Origin: Modestobacter sp. | GTDB lineage: Bacteria; Actinomycetota; Actinomycetes; Mycobacteriales; Geodermatophilaceae | Direction of reading: 5' to 3' | NCBI GenBank assembly: GCA_025965775.1 | Contig: JAOPWG010000214.1 | Span: 1-13,000 of the forward strand | Length of the DNA stretch: 13,000 nucleotides | Shown here: piece by piece, positions 5,525-13,000 of the stretch | Numbering within the stretch: the stretch's first letter is position 1 | Layout of the letters: the number at the start of each line of letters is the position of its first letter | The notes under the pieces: generated by a model | What the model was told of the DNA's origin: nothing | What the model saw: the letters and a program-made list of their open reading frames with translations, nothing else | The model's database searches: none | Position numbers and translations under genes: made by a program

Positions 5525-7329
5525 GCGCGCCCCTGAACCTGGTCAACCTCGAACGGGTGCACAAGGCGCACGGCACGACCGTGATCCTCGACGACGTCTC
5601 CCTCGGCGTCGCCGCCGGCGAGCGGATCGGTGTCGTCGGCCGCAACGGCGGGGGCAAGTCCACCCTGCTCGGGGTGCTGACCGGCGCCCAGGAGCCCGAC
5701 TCGGGCCGGGTGACCCGCCGCGGCGACATCGCGATGGGCGTCCTCGACCAGTCCGGCACCCTCCCGCCCGGGACGACGGTGCGCGACGTCGTGCTGCCCC
5801 CGTCGATGTTCGCCGCCGAGCACGAATGGGCCGGGGACCCCGCCGTCCGGTCGGTGCTCGCCGGCCTGGAGCTGGACCGGCTCGGCCTGGATTCCCCGGT
5901 CGCGCCGATGTCCGGCGGTGAGCGCCGCCGGGTCGCGCTGGCCGCCCAGCTGATCCGGCCGCTGGACCTGCTGGTGCTCGACGAGCCCACCAACCACCTC
6001 GATGTCGAGGGGGTCGCCTGGCTCGCGGAGTACGTGCGGCAGCGCGCCGGCGGCCTCGTCGTCGTCACTCACGACCGGTGGTTCCTCGACGAGGTCTGCA
6101 CCACCACGTGGGAGGTCGCCGACGGCAGCGTGCACGCCTACGACGGCGGCTACTCGGCGTACACGCTGGCCCGTGCCGAGCGGGCCCGCATCGCCTCGGT
6201 GACCGAGGACCGCCGGATGAACCTCGTCCGCAAGGAGCTGGCCTGGCTGCGCCGTGGTCCGCCGGCCCGGACCAGCAAGCCGCGCTTCCGGATCGAGGCC
6301 GCCCAGGCGCTCATCGCCGACGAGCCGCCGGCCCGGGACACGATGGCGCTGGCCGGCTTCGCCGCCCGGCGGCTGGGCAAGACCGTCTACGACGTCGAGG
6401 ACGTCGACTACTCCGTCCAGACCGAGGACGGACCGCGCCCGCTGTTCCGCGACCTCACCTGGCACGTCGGCCCGGGCGACCGGATCGGCATCGTCGGGGT
6501 CAACGGCGCCGGCAAGACCTCGCTGCTCAAGCTGCTGGTGGGGGAGAACCGGCCGGACGACGGGAAGGTCGTCGTCGGCCAGACGGTCGCGCCGGCCTAC
6601 CTCTCCCAGCACGTCACGGAGCTGCCGCCGCGGGCCCGGGTACTGGAGGCGGTGCAGGACGTCGCCCGGATCGCCCGGATCGGAAACCAGGAGATCTCGG
6701 CGTCCTCGCTGGCCGAGCGGTTCGGATTCGCCGCCAACCGGCAGTGGACCCCGGTGGGCGACCTCTCCGGTGGTGAGCGGCGGCGGCTGCAGCTGCTGCG
6801 GCTGCTGATGGGCGAGCCGAACGTGCTGCTGTTGGACGAGCCGACGAACGACCTGGACATCGACACACTGACCGCGCTGGAGGACCTGCTCGACCACTTC
6901 CCCGGCACGGTGCTGGTGGTCAGCCACGACCGGTACTTCGTCGACCGGGTCTGCGACTCGGTGGTCGCGCTGCTCGGCGACGGCTCGCTGGCGGCGCTGC
7001 CGGGCGGGGTGGAGGAGTACCTCGCCCGCCGGGCCGCGGGAGGTGCTCCGCTCACCACGGCGTCGGGTGGGTCCGGCACCGCGGCCGTACCTGTCGCGCC
7101 GGTCGCCTCGGCGGCGGACAGCCGGGCGGCGCGGAAGGAGGCGTCCCGGCTGGAGCGGCGGATGCTGAAGCTGGACGCCGACGAGAAGACGCTGCACGAG
7201 CAGCTGGCTGCTGCCGCCGCCGACTACGGCAAGGCGGCCGAGCTCGATGCCCGGCTGAGGGCGGTGCGGGCCGAGAAGGAACAGGTCGAGACCGACTGGC
7301 TGGCCGCGGCGGAACTCGCCGAGGGCTGA
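5521..7329 (+). CDS. uup: ABC-F family ATPase, Uup-like
   Basis: 602 aa cytoplasmic protein with two ABC cassettes and no membrane segment. Cassette 1: Walker A GRNGGGKST (40-48), signature MSGGERRR (130-137), Walker B with LDEPTNHLD (153-161), switch His184. Cassette 2: Walker A GVNGAGKTS (326-334), signature LSGGERRR (415-422), LDEPTNDLD (438-446), His469. The linker (about 205-285) has the ELAWLRRGPPART stretch seen in Uup proteins. After a Gly/Ala-rich spacer, residues 534-600 form a charged heptad-like coiled coil resembling the Uup C-terminal domain. The ABC-F family acts on ribosomes; Uup is linked to ribosome function and DNA-branch processing, so housekeeping is more likely than drug resistance. 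The start is firm: an in-frame TGA lies at 5512-5514 and no other start fits. It stands alone, preceded by the leader ORF and followed by a long terminator. The symbol is by similarity. Confidence 0.9.
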   Translation: MSAPLNLVNLERVHKAHGTTVILDDVSLGVAAGERIGVVGRNGGGKSTLLGVLTGAQEPDSGRVTRRGDIAMGVLDQSGTLPPGTTVRDVVLPPSMFAAEHEWAGDPAVRSVLAGLELDRLGLDSPVAPMSGGERRRVALAAQLIRPLDLLVLDEPTNHLDVEGVAWLAEYVRQRAGGLVVVTHDRWFLDEVCTTTWEVADGSVHAYDGGYSAYTLARAERARIASVTEDRRMNLVRKELAWLRRGPPARTSKPRFRIEAAQALIADEPPARDTMALAGFAARRLGKTVYDVEDVDYSVQTEDGPRPLFRDLTWHVGPGDRIGIVGVNGAGKTSLLKLLVGENRPDDGKVVVGQTVAPAYLSQHVTELPPRARVLEAVQDVARIARIGNQEISASSLAERFGFAANRQWTPVGDLSGGERRRLQLLRLLMGEPNVLLLDEPTNDLDIDTLTALEDLLDHFPGTVLVVSHDRYFVDRVCDSVVALLGDGSLAALPGGVEEYLARRAAGGAPLTTASGGSGTAAVPVAPVASAADSRAARKEASRLERRMLKLDADEKTLHEQLAAAAADYGKAAELDARLRAVRAEKEQVETDWLAAAELAEG

Positions 7330-7376
7330 CCGGAGTCGGAGGGTGCTGCTTTCCCGCACCCACCGACTCCGGTCAG
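7326..7376. terminator. Long bidirectional terminator containing both stop codons
   Basis: Positions 7326-7339 pair perfectly with 7363-7376 (14 bp). After an A-A mismatch, 7341-7346 (GGGTGC) pairs with 7356-7361 (GCACCC) around a 9-base loop. The TGA of the ABC-F gene (7327-7329) and that of the convergent HTH gene (complement of 7373-7375) occupy symmetric places in the stem. No T-tract follows on either strand. The stem length and convergent position make a terminator very likely. Confidence 0.8.
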
Positions 7377-7771
7377 GGCTGGTCGTCGTGGTGGCGGGTG
7401 GCCTGGAAGGCGAGCACGTCGCGCAGCAGCAGCCGGCGGTGCCGGGCGGGTTGGTCGTAGGGCAGCAGCCCGGCGTCCAGCAGCCGGACCAGTGTGGGCC
7501 GGCTGACGCCGAGCAGGTCCGCGGCCTCCTGTGTGGTCACCGTCTGCTCGTGCCGGGTCAGGGTCACCGCGCAGCCCTGTGCCAGGCCGGTGGCGGCAGC
7601 GGTGAGCAGCTCGACCAGCGCCTCGGGCAGCACGACCGGCTCGCCCGCGGGGCCGCTGAGCCGCCACGGTCCGCCGGCCGGCCGCAGCGCCGCGACGTCG
7701 GCGAGCACGCCGGCGTCCTCCGGCGTTGACTGCACGGTGTGCGCGGTGTGCCCGGTGTGGTGGCTGTGCAC
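7373..7771 (-). CDS. Excisionase/MerR-type helix-turn-helix DNA-binding protein
   Basis: 132 aa. Residues 79-98 (TTQEAADLLGVSRPTLVRLL) are a textbook winged helix-turn-helix of the excisionase/HTH_17 family, followed by LLPYDQPARHRRLLLRDVLAF, the usual wing and last helix. The N-terminal 75 residues (PEALVELLTAAATGLAQG and so on) resemble the helical part in front of the HTH in antitoxin-like or Phd-adjacent regulators; no toxin partner is visible. The GTG at 7771 is chosen because a TATGCT -10 box ends 6 bases before it, giving a leaderless mRNA, while the longer open frame up to 7882 has no start with a ribosome site and does not look like protein. The gene is divergent from the Mrp operon and convergent with the ABC-F gene. 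It may bind the palindrome at 7804-7816 and control itself and mrp; this is inference. Confidence 0.75.
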   Translation of the reverse strand: MHSHHTGHTAHTVQSTPEDAGVLADVAALRPAGGPWRLSGPAGEPVVLPEALVELLTAAATGLAQGCAVTLTRHEQTVTTQEAADLLGVSRPTLVRLLDAGLLPYDQPARHRRLLLRDVLAFQATRHHDDQP

Positions 7772-7777
7772 CGCGGC

Positions 7778-7783
7778 AGCATA
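7778..7783 (-). promoter_or_regulatory. -10 box for a leaderless HTH transcript
   Basis: The minus strand reads TATGCT, then six bases, then GTG of the HTH gene. This spacing puts transcription start at or next to the start codon, a common leaderless layout in actinobacteria. The -35 would fall near 7800-7808, at the edge of the palindrome. Confidence 0.5.
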
Positions 7784-7803
7784 AGGCGAAGCGGGCGCCG
7801 GAA

Positions 7804-7816
7804 TCGAACAATTCGA
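7804..7816. promoter_or_regulatory. Palindrome between divergent HTH and mrp promoters
   Basis: TCGAA (7804-7808), CAA, TTCGA (7812-7816): a perfect inverted repeat in one of the few AT-rich spots of the window. It is placed to overlap the -35 of the leaderless HTH promoter. On the plus strand TCGAAC (7804-7809), a 17-base gap and TAGGCT (7827-7832) make a plausible but weak promoter for the Mrp operon. A good candidate operator; the protein that binds is unknown, the adjacent HTH protein being the obvious guess. Confidence 0.4.
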
Positions 7817-7880
7817 ACGTACCGGGTAGGCTGGACGGCGAACCTCCCCGAGCCGCCGAACCGACGACCCCCGGAGATAC

Positions 7881-7961
7881 ATGACCGAGCGTGCGAGGTC
7901 GTCGCACAGCGCAGCACCGCCGGTCGCGGCGCCGACGAGCGCCGGCGAGGAGCGGTCGTGA
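7881..7961 (+). CDS. 26-aa micro-ORF of repeat unit 1, coupled to unit 2
   Basis: ATG at 7881 with GGAG 5 bases upstream; it begins MTERARSSHSAAPP and ends SAGEERS. It is Ala/Pro-rich with charged ends and no recognisable domain. Its TGA overlaps the GTG of the second micro-ORF (GTGA at 7958-7961). Translation is likely from signals and geometry; whether the peptide itself matters, or only the act of translation, cannot be told. Confidence 0.45.
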   Translation: MTERARSSHSAAPPVAAPTSAGEERS

Positions 7962-8034
7962 CCGAGCGTGCGAGGTCACCGCACAGTGCAGCACCGCCGG
8001 TCGCGGCGCCGACGAGCGCCGGCGAGGAGCGGCC
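7881..8034 (+). repeat. Two tandem 77-bp MIRU-like units
   Basis: Unit 1 is 7881-7957 and unit 2 is 7958-8034; only five bases differ. Each begins with a start codon (ATG, then GTG) followed by ACCGAGCGTGCGAGGTC, and each ends with GGCGAGGAGCGG, which carries a ribosome binding site for the next start. The mrpA start at 8035 (GTGACCG) repeats the first bases of the unit exactly one period later. Each unit can fold a hairpin from CGCCGG and CCGGCG arms (7918-7923 with 7942-7947 in unit 1) just before the ribosome site. The 77-base period is 25 codons plus 2 bases, so successive starts lie in different frames and each ORF ends at the TGA overlapping the next GTG. Confidence 0.9.
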
Positions 8035-8038
8035 GTGA
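7958..8038 (+). CDS. 26-aa micro-ORF of repeat unit 2, coupled to mrpA
   Basis: GTG at 7958, preceded by GAGGAGC from the end of unit 1. The product differs from that of unit 1 by two Ser-to-Pro changes (MTERARSPHSAAPP at the start, EERP at the end). Of five base differences between the units, one is in the start codon, two are silent and two give these changes. Its TGA (8036-8038) overlaps the mrpA GTG (GTGA), so ribosomes finishing it are positioned to start mrpA. Confidence 0.45.
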   Translation: MTERARSPHSAAPPVAAPTSAGEERP

Positions 8039-10913
8039 CCGGGCTGCTCGTCCTCCACCTGGTGGCCGCCCTCGGGGCGCCGGTGCTCGTCCGCTGGTGG
8101 GGGCGGCAGGCGTTCCTCGTCCTGGCCCTCGTACCGACGGCGGCCTTCGGCTGGGTGCTGGGCCAGCTGGGCACCGTGACCGGCGGCGGCGAGGTCCGGC
8201 AGACCACGTCATGGGTCCCCGCGCTCGGCCTGGACGTCGCCCTGCGGCTGGACGCCCTCGCCCTGACCCTGGCCGCGCTGGTCAGCGGCATCGGTGCCCT
8301 GGTGCTCGTCTACTGCGCCCGCTACTTCTCGGCCGGGGAGGAGGGCACCGGCCGCTTCGCCGCCGTCCTGACCGCCTTCGCGGGATCCATGCTCTGCCTG
8401 GTGCTGGCCGACGACGTGTTCCTGCTCTACGTCGCCTGGGAGCTGACCACCGTCTTCTCCTTCCTGCTCATCGGTGGCGCGGGCAACCGCCTGGCCGGCC
8501 GGCGGGCGGCCAGCCAGGCGCTGGTGCTCACCGCCGCCGGCGGCCTGGCGATGCTGGTCGGGCTGGTCCTGCTCACGCAGGCCAGCGGCACCCACCTGCT
8601 CTCGGAGCTGGTCGCCCGCCCCGGGGACGGCACGGTCGTGGTGGTCGGCACGCTGCTGGTCCTCGTCGGGGCGATCACCAAGTCGGCGATGGTGCCCTTC
8701 CACTTCTGGCTGCCCGCCGCGATGGAGGCCCCGACCCCGGTCAGCGCCTACCTGCACGCCGCGGCGATGGTGAAGGCCGGCATCTACCTCGTCGCCCGGC
8801 TGGCCCCCGGCCTGGCCGACGTCCCCGGCTGGCGGCCGGTGGTCCTCGGGCTGGGCCTGGCCACGATGCTCGTCGGCGGCTACCGGGCGCTGCGGCAGTG
8901 CGACCTGAAGCTGCTGCTGGCCTTCGGCACGGTCAGCCAGCTCGGCTTCCTCATGGTGCTGGTCGGCTCCGGCAGCCGGGAGCTGGCCGCCGCCGGTCTG
9001 GTCATGACCGTCGCGCATGCGCTGTTCAAGTCCACCCTCTTCCTCACGGTCGGGGTGATCGACCACGCCACCGGCGTCCGTGACCTGCGGAAGCTCTCCG
9101 GGCTCGGTCGGCGGCTTCCGGCGCTCGCCACGGTCGGCACGCTCGCGGCCGCCTCGATGGCCGGGCTGCCGCCGCTGCTGGGCTTCGTCGGCAAGGAGGC
9201 GGCCTTCGCCGCGCTGTGGGACGGCGGGCTGCCCGACCGGACGGCGGCGGTGGTGGTCCTCGCCGGGCTGGTGGCGGGTTCGGCGCTGACCGCCGCCTAC
9301 AGCGCCCGCTTCGTGTGGGGCGCCTTCGCGCGCAAGCCCGGCCTGCCGGCGACCGCGCCGGAGGTGGCGCACCCCCCAGGGGCGCTGTTCCTCGCCGCGC
9401 CAGCGGTGCTCGCCGTGCTGAGCCTGGTCGCCGGGCCGGCCAGCCCGTTGCTGGAGCACCTCGTCGCCGGGTACGCCGACAACCTGCCGCTGATGGCGCC
9501 GGAGGCCGAGCACCTGGGGCTCTGGCACGGGCTGCAGCCGGCGCTGGTGCTCTCGGCGCTCTCGCTGCTCGGTGGCGCCGCGCTCTTCGCCGTCCGCGAC
9601 CGACTGTTCGCCCTGCAGCAGCGCCTCGCGCTGCGCACCTCGGCCGACGAGAGCTACTGGAACGTGCTGCAGGGCCTGGACCGGCTGGCGGTGCTCACCA
9701 CCGGGACCACCCAGCGCGGCTCGCTGCCGGCCTACCTGGGCACCATCCTGGTGGCGGTGCTGGCCCTGCCCGGGTCGGTGCTGGTCTTCCGGGCGCCGTG
9801 GCCGAACGGGTGGCGGGCCTGGGACACACCGGTCCAGGCGCTGGTCGGCGCGGTCGTGCTGATCGCCGCGGTACTGGCCATCCGGATCCGCCAGCGGCTG
9901 TCCGCCGTCCTCGTCGTCGGGGTGACCGGGTACGGGCTGGGCGTGCTCTTCGCCCTGCAGGGTGCCCCCGACCTGGCGCTGACCCAGTTCCTGGTCGAGA
10001 CGCTCACCCTGGTCACCTTCGTGCTGGTACTGCGCAAGCTGCCCAAGGACATCACCGAGCGGCACCGTCCCCGCGAGCGGGTGGTCCGCGGCGTTCTCGC
10101 CGGCGCCATGGGCCTGCTCATGGGCGCCGTGGGCGCGGTGGCGCTGTCGGTCCGGACGGCGACCCCGGTCTCGGCGGACTACCCGAAGGAGGCCTACGAG
10201 TTCGGCGGGGGGAAGAACATCGTCAACGTGACCCTGGTCGACATCCGGGCCTGGGACACGTTCGGCGAGATCTCCCTGCTGGTGGTGGCCGCCACCGGCG
10301 TGGCCAGCCTGGTGTTCCTGCGCCGGCGGACCGGTGCGGTCGAGCGGGCCGCTGCCGACGCGGCCGGTACGCCCGCGGCACCGGCCGCCCGGGCGCCCCG
10401 CCGGCGCTGGCTGTCAGCGAGCTCCACACTGGCCCCGCAGCGGCGCTCGGTGGTGCTCGAGGTGGTCACCCGGGTGCTCTTCCACACCATCGTCGTGTTC
10501 TCCGTCTACCTGCTGTTCTCGGGGCACAACGAGCCCGGCGGCGGCTTCGCCGGCGGTCTGGTCGCCGGCCTCGCGCTGGTGCTGCGCTACCTGGCCGGCG
10601 GTCGCTACGAGCTCGGCGAGGCCGCGCCGGTCGACCCCGGCCTGCTGCTGGGCGTCGGTCTGCTGTTCGCCGGGGGGACCGGGGTGGTCGGGCTGGCGTT
10701 GGGTGCCGAGGTGCTCCAGACGGCGATCCTGCAGACCACGCTGCCCGTGCTGGGCCACGTGAAGCTGGTGACCTCGCTGTTCTTCGACGTCGGCGTCTAC
10801 CTGATCGTGGTCGGGCTGGTCCTCGACGTGCTGCGCAGCCTGGGAGCCGAGCTGGACCGCGCCGACGACGAGGGCGACCCGATCGACCTGATCCCCGGGG
10901 AGGTGGTCGTCCG

Positions 10914-10917
<4 letters not shown>
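8035..10917 (+). CDS. mrpA: Mrp/Mnh cation/proton antiporter subunit A with fused subunit B domain
   Basis: 960 aa integral membrane protein, the large subunit of the Mrp antiporter that exchanges Na+ (or Li+/K+) for H+ across the plasma membrane and is related to complex I NuoL. Residues 60-500 hold the proton-pump-like core: Glu136 in YVAWELTTVFSF, Lys216 in TKSAMVPFHFWLP and Lys247 in HAAAMVKAGIYL, the charged residues expected for proton transfer. Further helices lead into an MrpA-type C-terminal part (around 620-760). From about residue 800 (VTRVLFHTIVVFSVYLLFSG, HNEPGGGFAGG) an MrpB domain is fused, so no separate mrpB is needed; this fusion is known in actinobacteria. The GTG at 8035 is chosen because GAGGAGC precedes it and the first transmembrane segment starts at once; a longer reading would translate the repeat units as nonsense. 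Its stop overlaps mrpC as ATGA. Confidence 0.95.
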
Positions 10918-11452
<535 letters not shown>

Positions 11453-11456
<4 letters not shown>

Positions 11457-13000
11457 CCGGCACCCCCGTGACCAGCGTGCTCGCCCCGCTCCCGGTGCTG
11501 CTCCCGCTGCTCGGCGCCGCCGGGGCGCTCCTGGTGGGCCGGCACCCGCGCACCCAGCGGGGGCTGAGCCTGCTGGTGCTCTCCGCGGTGGTCGTGGTCT
11601 CGGTGGTGCTGCTGCTGCGGGCCGACGCCCACGGGGCGTCCGCCGTCGCCGTCGGCGGCTGGACGCCGCCGCTGGGCATCGTGCTCGTCGTCGACCGGCT
11701 GTCGGCGCTGATGCTGGTCGTGGCCTCGACCGTGGCGCTCGGCGTCCTGGTCTTCGCCGTCGGGCAGGGCTCGGCCGACGGCGACGAGGAGACGCCGCTG
11801 TCGATCTTCCACCCGACCTTCCTGGTGCTGGTCGCCGGCGTGAGCAACGCCTTCCTGGCCGGTGACCTGTTCAACCTCTACGTCGGCTTCGAGATCCTGC
11901 TGATGGCCAGCTACGTGCTGCTCACCCTCGGGGGGACGGCGCCGCGGATCCGGGCCGGGATCACCTACATCGTGGTCAGCCTGACCAGTTCGCTGATCTT
12001 CCTGGCTGCGATCGGCCTGGTCTACGCCTCGACCGGCACGGTGAACATGGCCCAGCTGGCGGTCCGGCTCCGCGAGCTGCCGCCCGGGACCCAGCTGCTG
12101 CTGCAGTCGATGCTGCTCATCGCCTTCTGCATCAAGGCGGCGGTGTTCCCGCTGTCGGCCTGGCTGCCCGACAGCTACCCGACCGCACCGGCCCCGGTGA
12201 CCGCGGTGTTCGCCGGCCTGCTCACCAAGGTCGGCGTCTACGCGATCATCCGCAGCCAGACACTGCTGTTCCCCGACGGTGCCCTGGACGACCTGCTCAT
12301 GTGGGCGGCGCTGGCGACCATGGTGATCGGCGTCCTCGGTGCGGTGGCCCAGACCGACATCCGTCGCATCCTGTCCTTCACGCTGGTCAGCCACATCGGT
12401 TACATGGTCTTCGGCATCGCGCTGGGTTCCACCGCCGGACTGGCCGGAGCCATCTTCTACGTGGCCCACCACATCGCCATCCAGACCACGCTGTTCCTGG
12501 TCGCCGGCCTGGTCGAGCGGCAGGGCGGGTCGACGGCGGTCGACCGGCTGGGCGGGCTGGCCCGCCGGTCCCCGCTGCTGGCCGTTCTGTTCTTCGTGCC
12601 GGCGATGAACCTGGCCGGGATCCCGCCGCTGTCGGGTTTCATCGGCAAGCTGGGCCTGCTGCAGGCCGGCGTCGCCGACGGCGGGACGGTGGCCTACGTG
12701 CTCGTCGCCGGCGGGGTGGTCACCAGCCTGCTGACGCTGGTGGCGATGTCCCGGGTGTGGACCCGGGCGTTCTGGCGCCCGCCGACGCAGGAGCCGGCGG
12801 CGGACACGGCCGACGCCGCGGCCGCTGCTGCCGGTGAGCGGAACGGCCGGAGCGACCCCGAGCCCGTGCTGGTCGGCGCCGGTCCGGGAGAGGCGCCCTC
12901 GACGACCGACGTCCCGGGGGCCCCGACACCCCCCGCGCGGCGGCGGGCCGCCCGTGCCGCGGCCTGGCGGCGGCACACCGCGGTGGCCACCGCATCGGAG
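11453..13000 (+). CDS. mrpD: Mrp/Mnh cation/proton antiporter subunit D, 3' end outside window
   Basis: 516 codons are visible and the frame is open at base 13000. This is the NuoM/N-like subunit: Glu147 in NLYVGFEILLMASY, Lys228 in FCIKAAVFPLSAWLPD and Lys259 in LLTKVGVYAIIR are the expected proton-path residues; VSHIGYMVFGIALG and LAGIPPLSGFIGK (about 388-399) are family signatures. ATG at 11453 overlaps the mrpC stop (ATGA). After helix SLLTLVAMSRVWTRAFW the protein enters a hydrophilic stretch from residue 443 to at least 516, Ala/Pro/Asp-rich then Arg-rich (PPARRRAARAAAWRR), before the expected last helix. Family members have only a short loop at this place, so this is an insertion. mrpE, mrpF and mrpG are expected beyond the window. 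Confidence 0.93.

Noticed and set aside
4903..7359. 818-codon open frame on the minus strand opposite the ABC-F gene
   Set aside because: It is the codon-bias shadow of the plus-strand ABC-F gene, which has intact motifs throughout, plus out-of-frame surface-gene sequence; the translation is low-complexity and has no domain.
7772..7882. Longer HTH protein starting at 7882
   Set aside because: The added 37 residues have no ribosome site, cover the likely promoter and palindrome, and would run into the repeat on the other side. The leaderless GTG at 7771 fits better.
7891..8034. N-terminal extension of mrpA by 48 residues
   Set aside because: It would read the 77-bp repeats in another frame, giving Arg-rich sequence before the first membrane helix. 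The GTG at 8035 has its own ribosome site and matches the start position of the repeat.
7881..8034. CRISPR-like array
   Set aside because: There are no spacers; the two units abut directly and are coding.
8209..10065. 618-codon minus-strand frame opposite mrpA
   Set aside because: Gln/Arg/Gly-rich shadow of a membrane-protein gene; no start signal or domain.

Overview
The window is very GC-rich, uses GTG starts, stop/start overlaps of the ATGA/GTGA type and class E (LAxTG) sorting signals. This points to a high-GC actinobacterium, and gene style and content would fit the Geodermatophilaceae (Blastococcus, Geodermatophilus, Modestobacter), although the family assignment is inference. No tRNA, rRNA, CRISPR array, transposase or integrase was seen.

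Region 1 (1-765): the 3' part of a plus-strand transglutaminase-like protease-fold gene; its true start lies left of the window. It converges on region 2 across a shared hairpin terminator (772-797).

Region 2 (790-5299, minus strand): two tandem copies of a two-gene module, each a secreted LAYTG-anchored surface protein followed directly by a GNAT-like acetyltransferase. Copy A is surface protein 1478-2971 plus GNAT 790-1464. Copy B is surface protein 3935-5299 plus GNAT 3231-3938. The copies are clearly paralogous but strongly diverged. Copy B carries at its 3' edge, on the plus strand (3203-3247), a 15-codon stretch that aligns without gaps to the last 15 codons of the transglutaminase gene. 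The ancestral duplicated block therefore probably ran from inside the transglutaminase gene to upstream of the surface-protein gene. Copy B's GNAT has lost the glycine of the acetyl-CoA loop and has no good start codon, so it may be decaying.

Region 3 (5501-7376): a Uup-like ABC-F ATPase on the plus strand. A 7-codon leader ORF precedes it, and the leader stop overlaps the ABC-F start (ATGA). The gene ends in a long hairpin terminator shared with the convergent regulator gene; both stop codons lie inside the stem.

Region 4 (7373-7771, minus): a small excisionase/MerR-type helix-turn-helix protein, probably made from a leaderless GTG mRNA and divergent from the Mrp operon. A short palindrome sits between the two.

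Region 5 (7881-13000, plus): the start of an Mrp/Mnh multisubunit cation/proton antiporter operon: mrpA with a fused MrpB domain, mrpC, and mrpD (cut by the window end), joined by ATGA overlaps. The most unusual element lies at its head: a 77-bp sequence repeated twice in tandem. Each unit is a complete 26-codon micro-ORF with its own ribosome binding site, and each is coupled to the next reading frame by a GTGA overlap, the last one into mrpA. Layout, unit length and insertion at an RTGA start resemble the mycobacterial interspersed repetitive units (MIRUs), here ahead of an ion antiporter.
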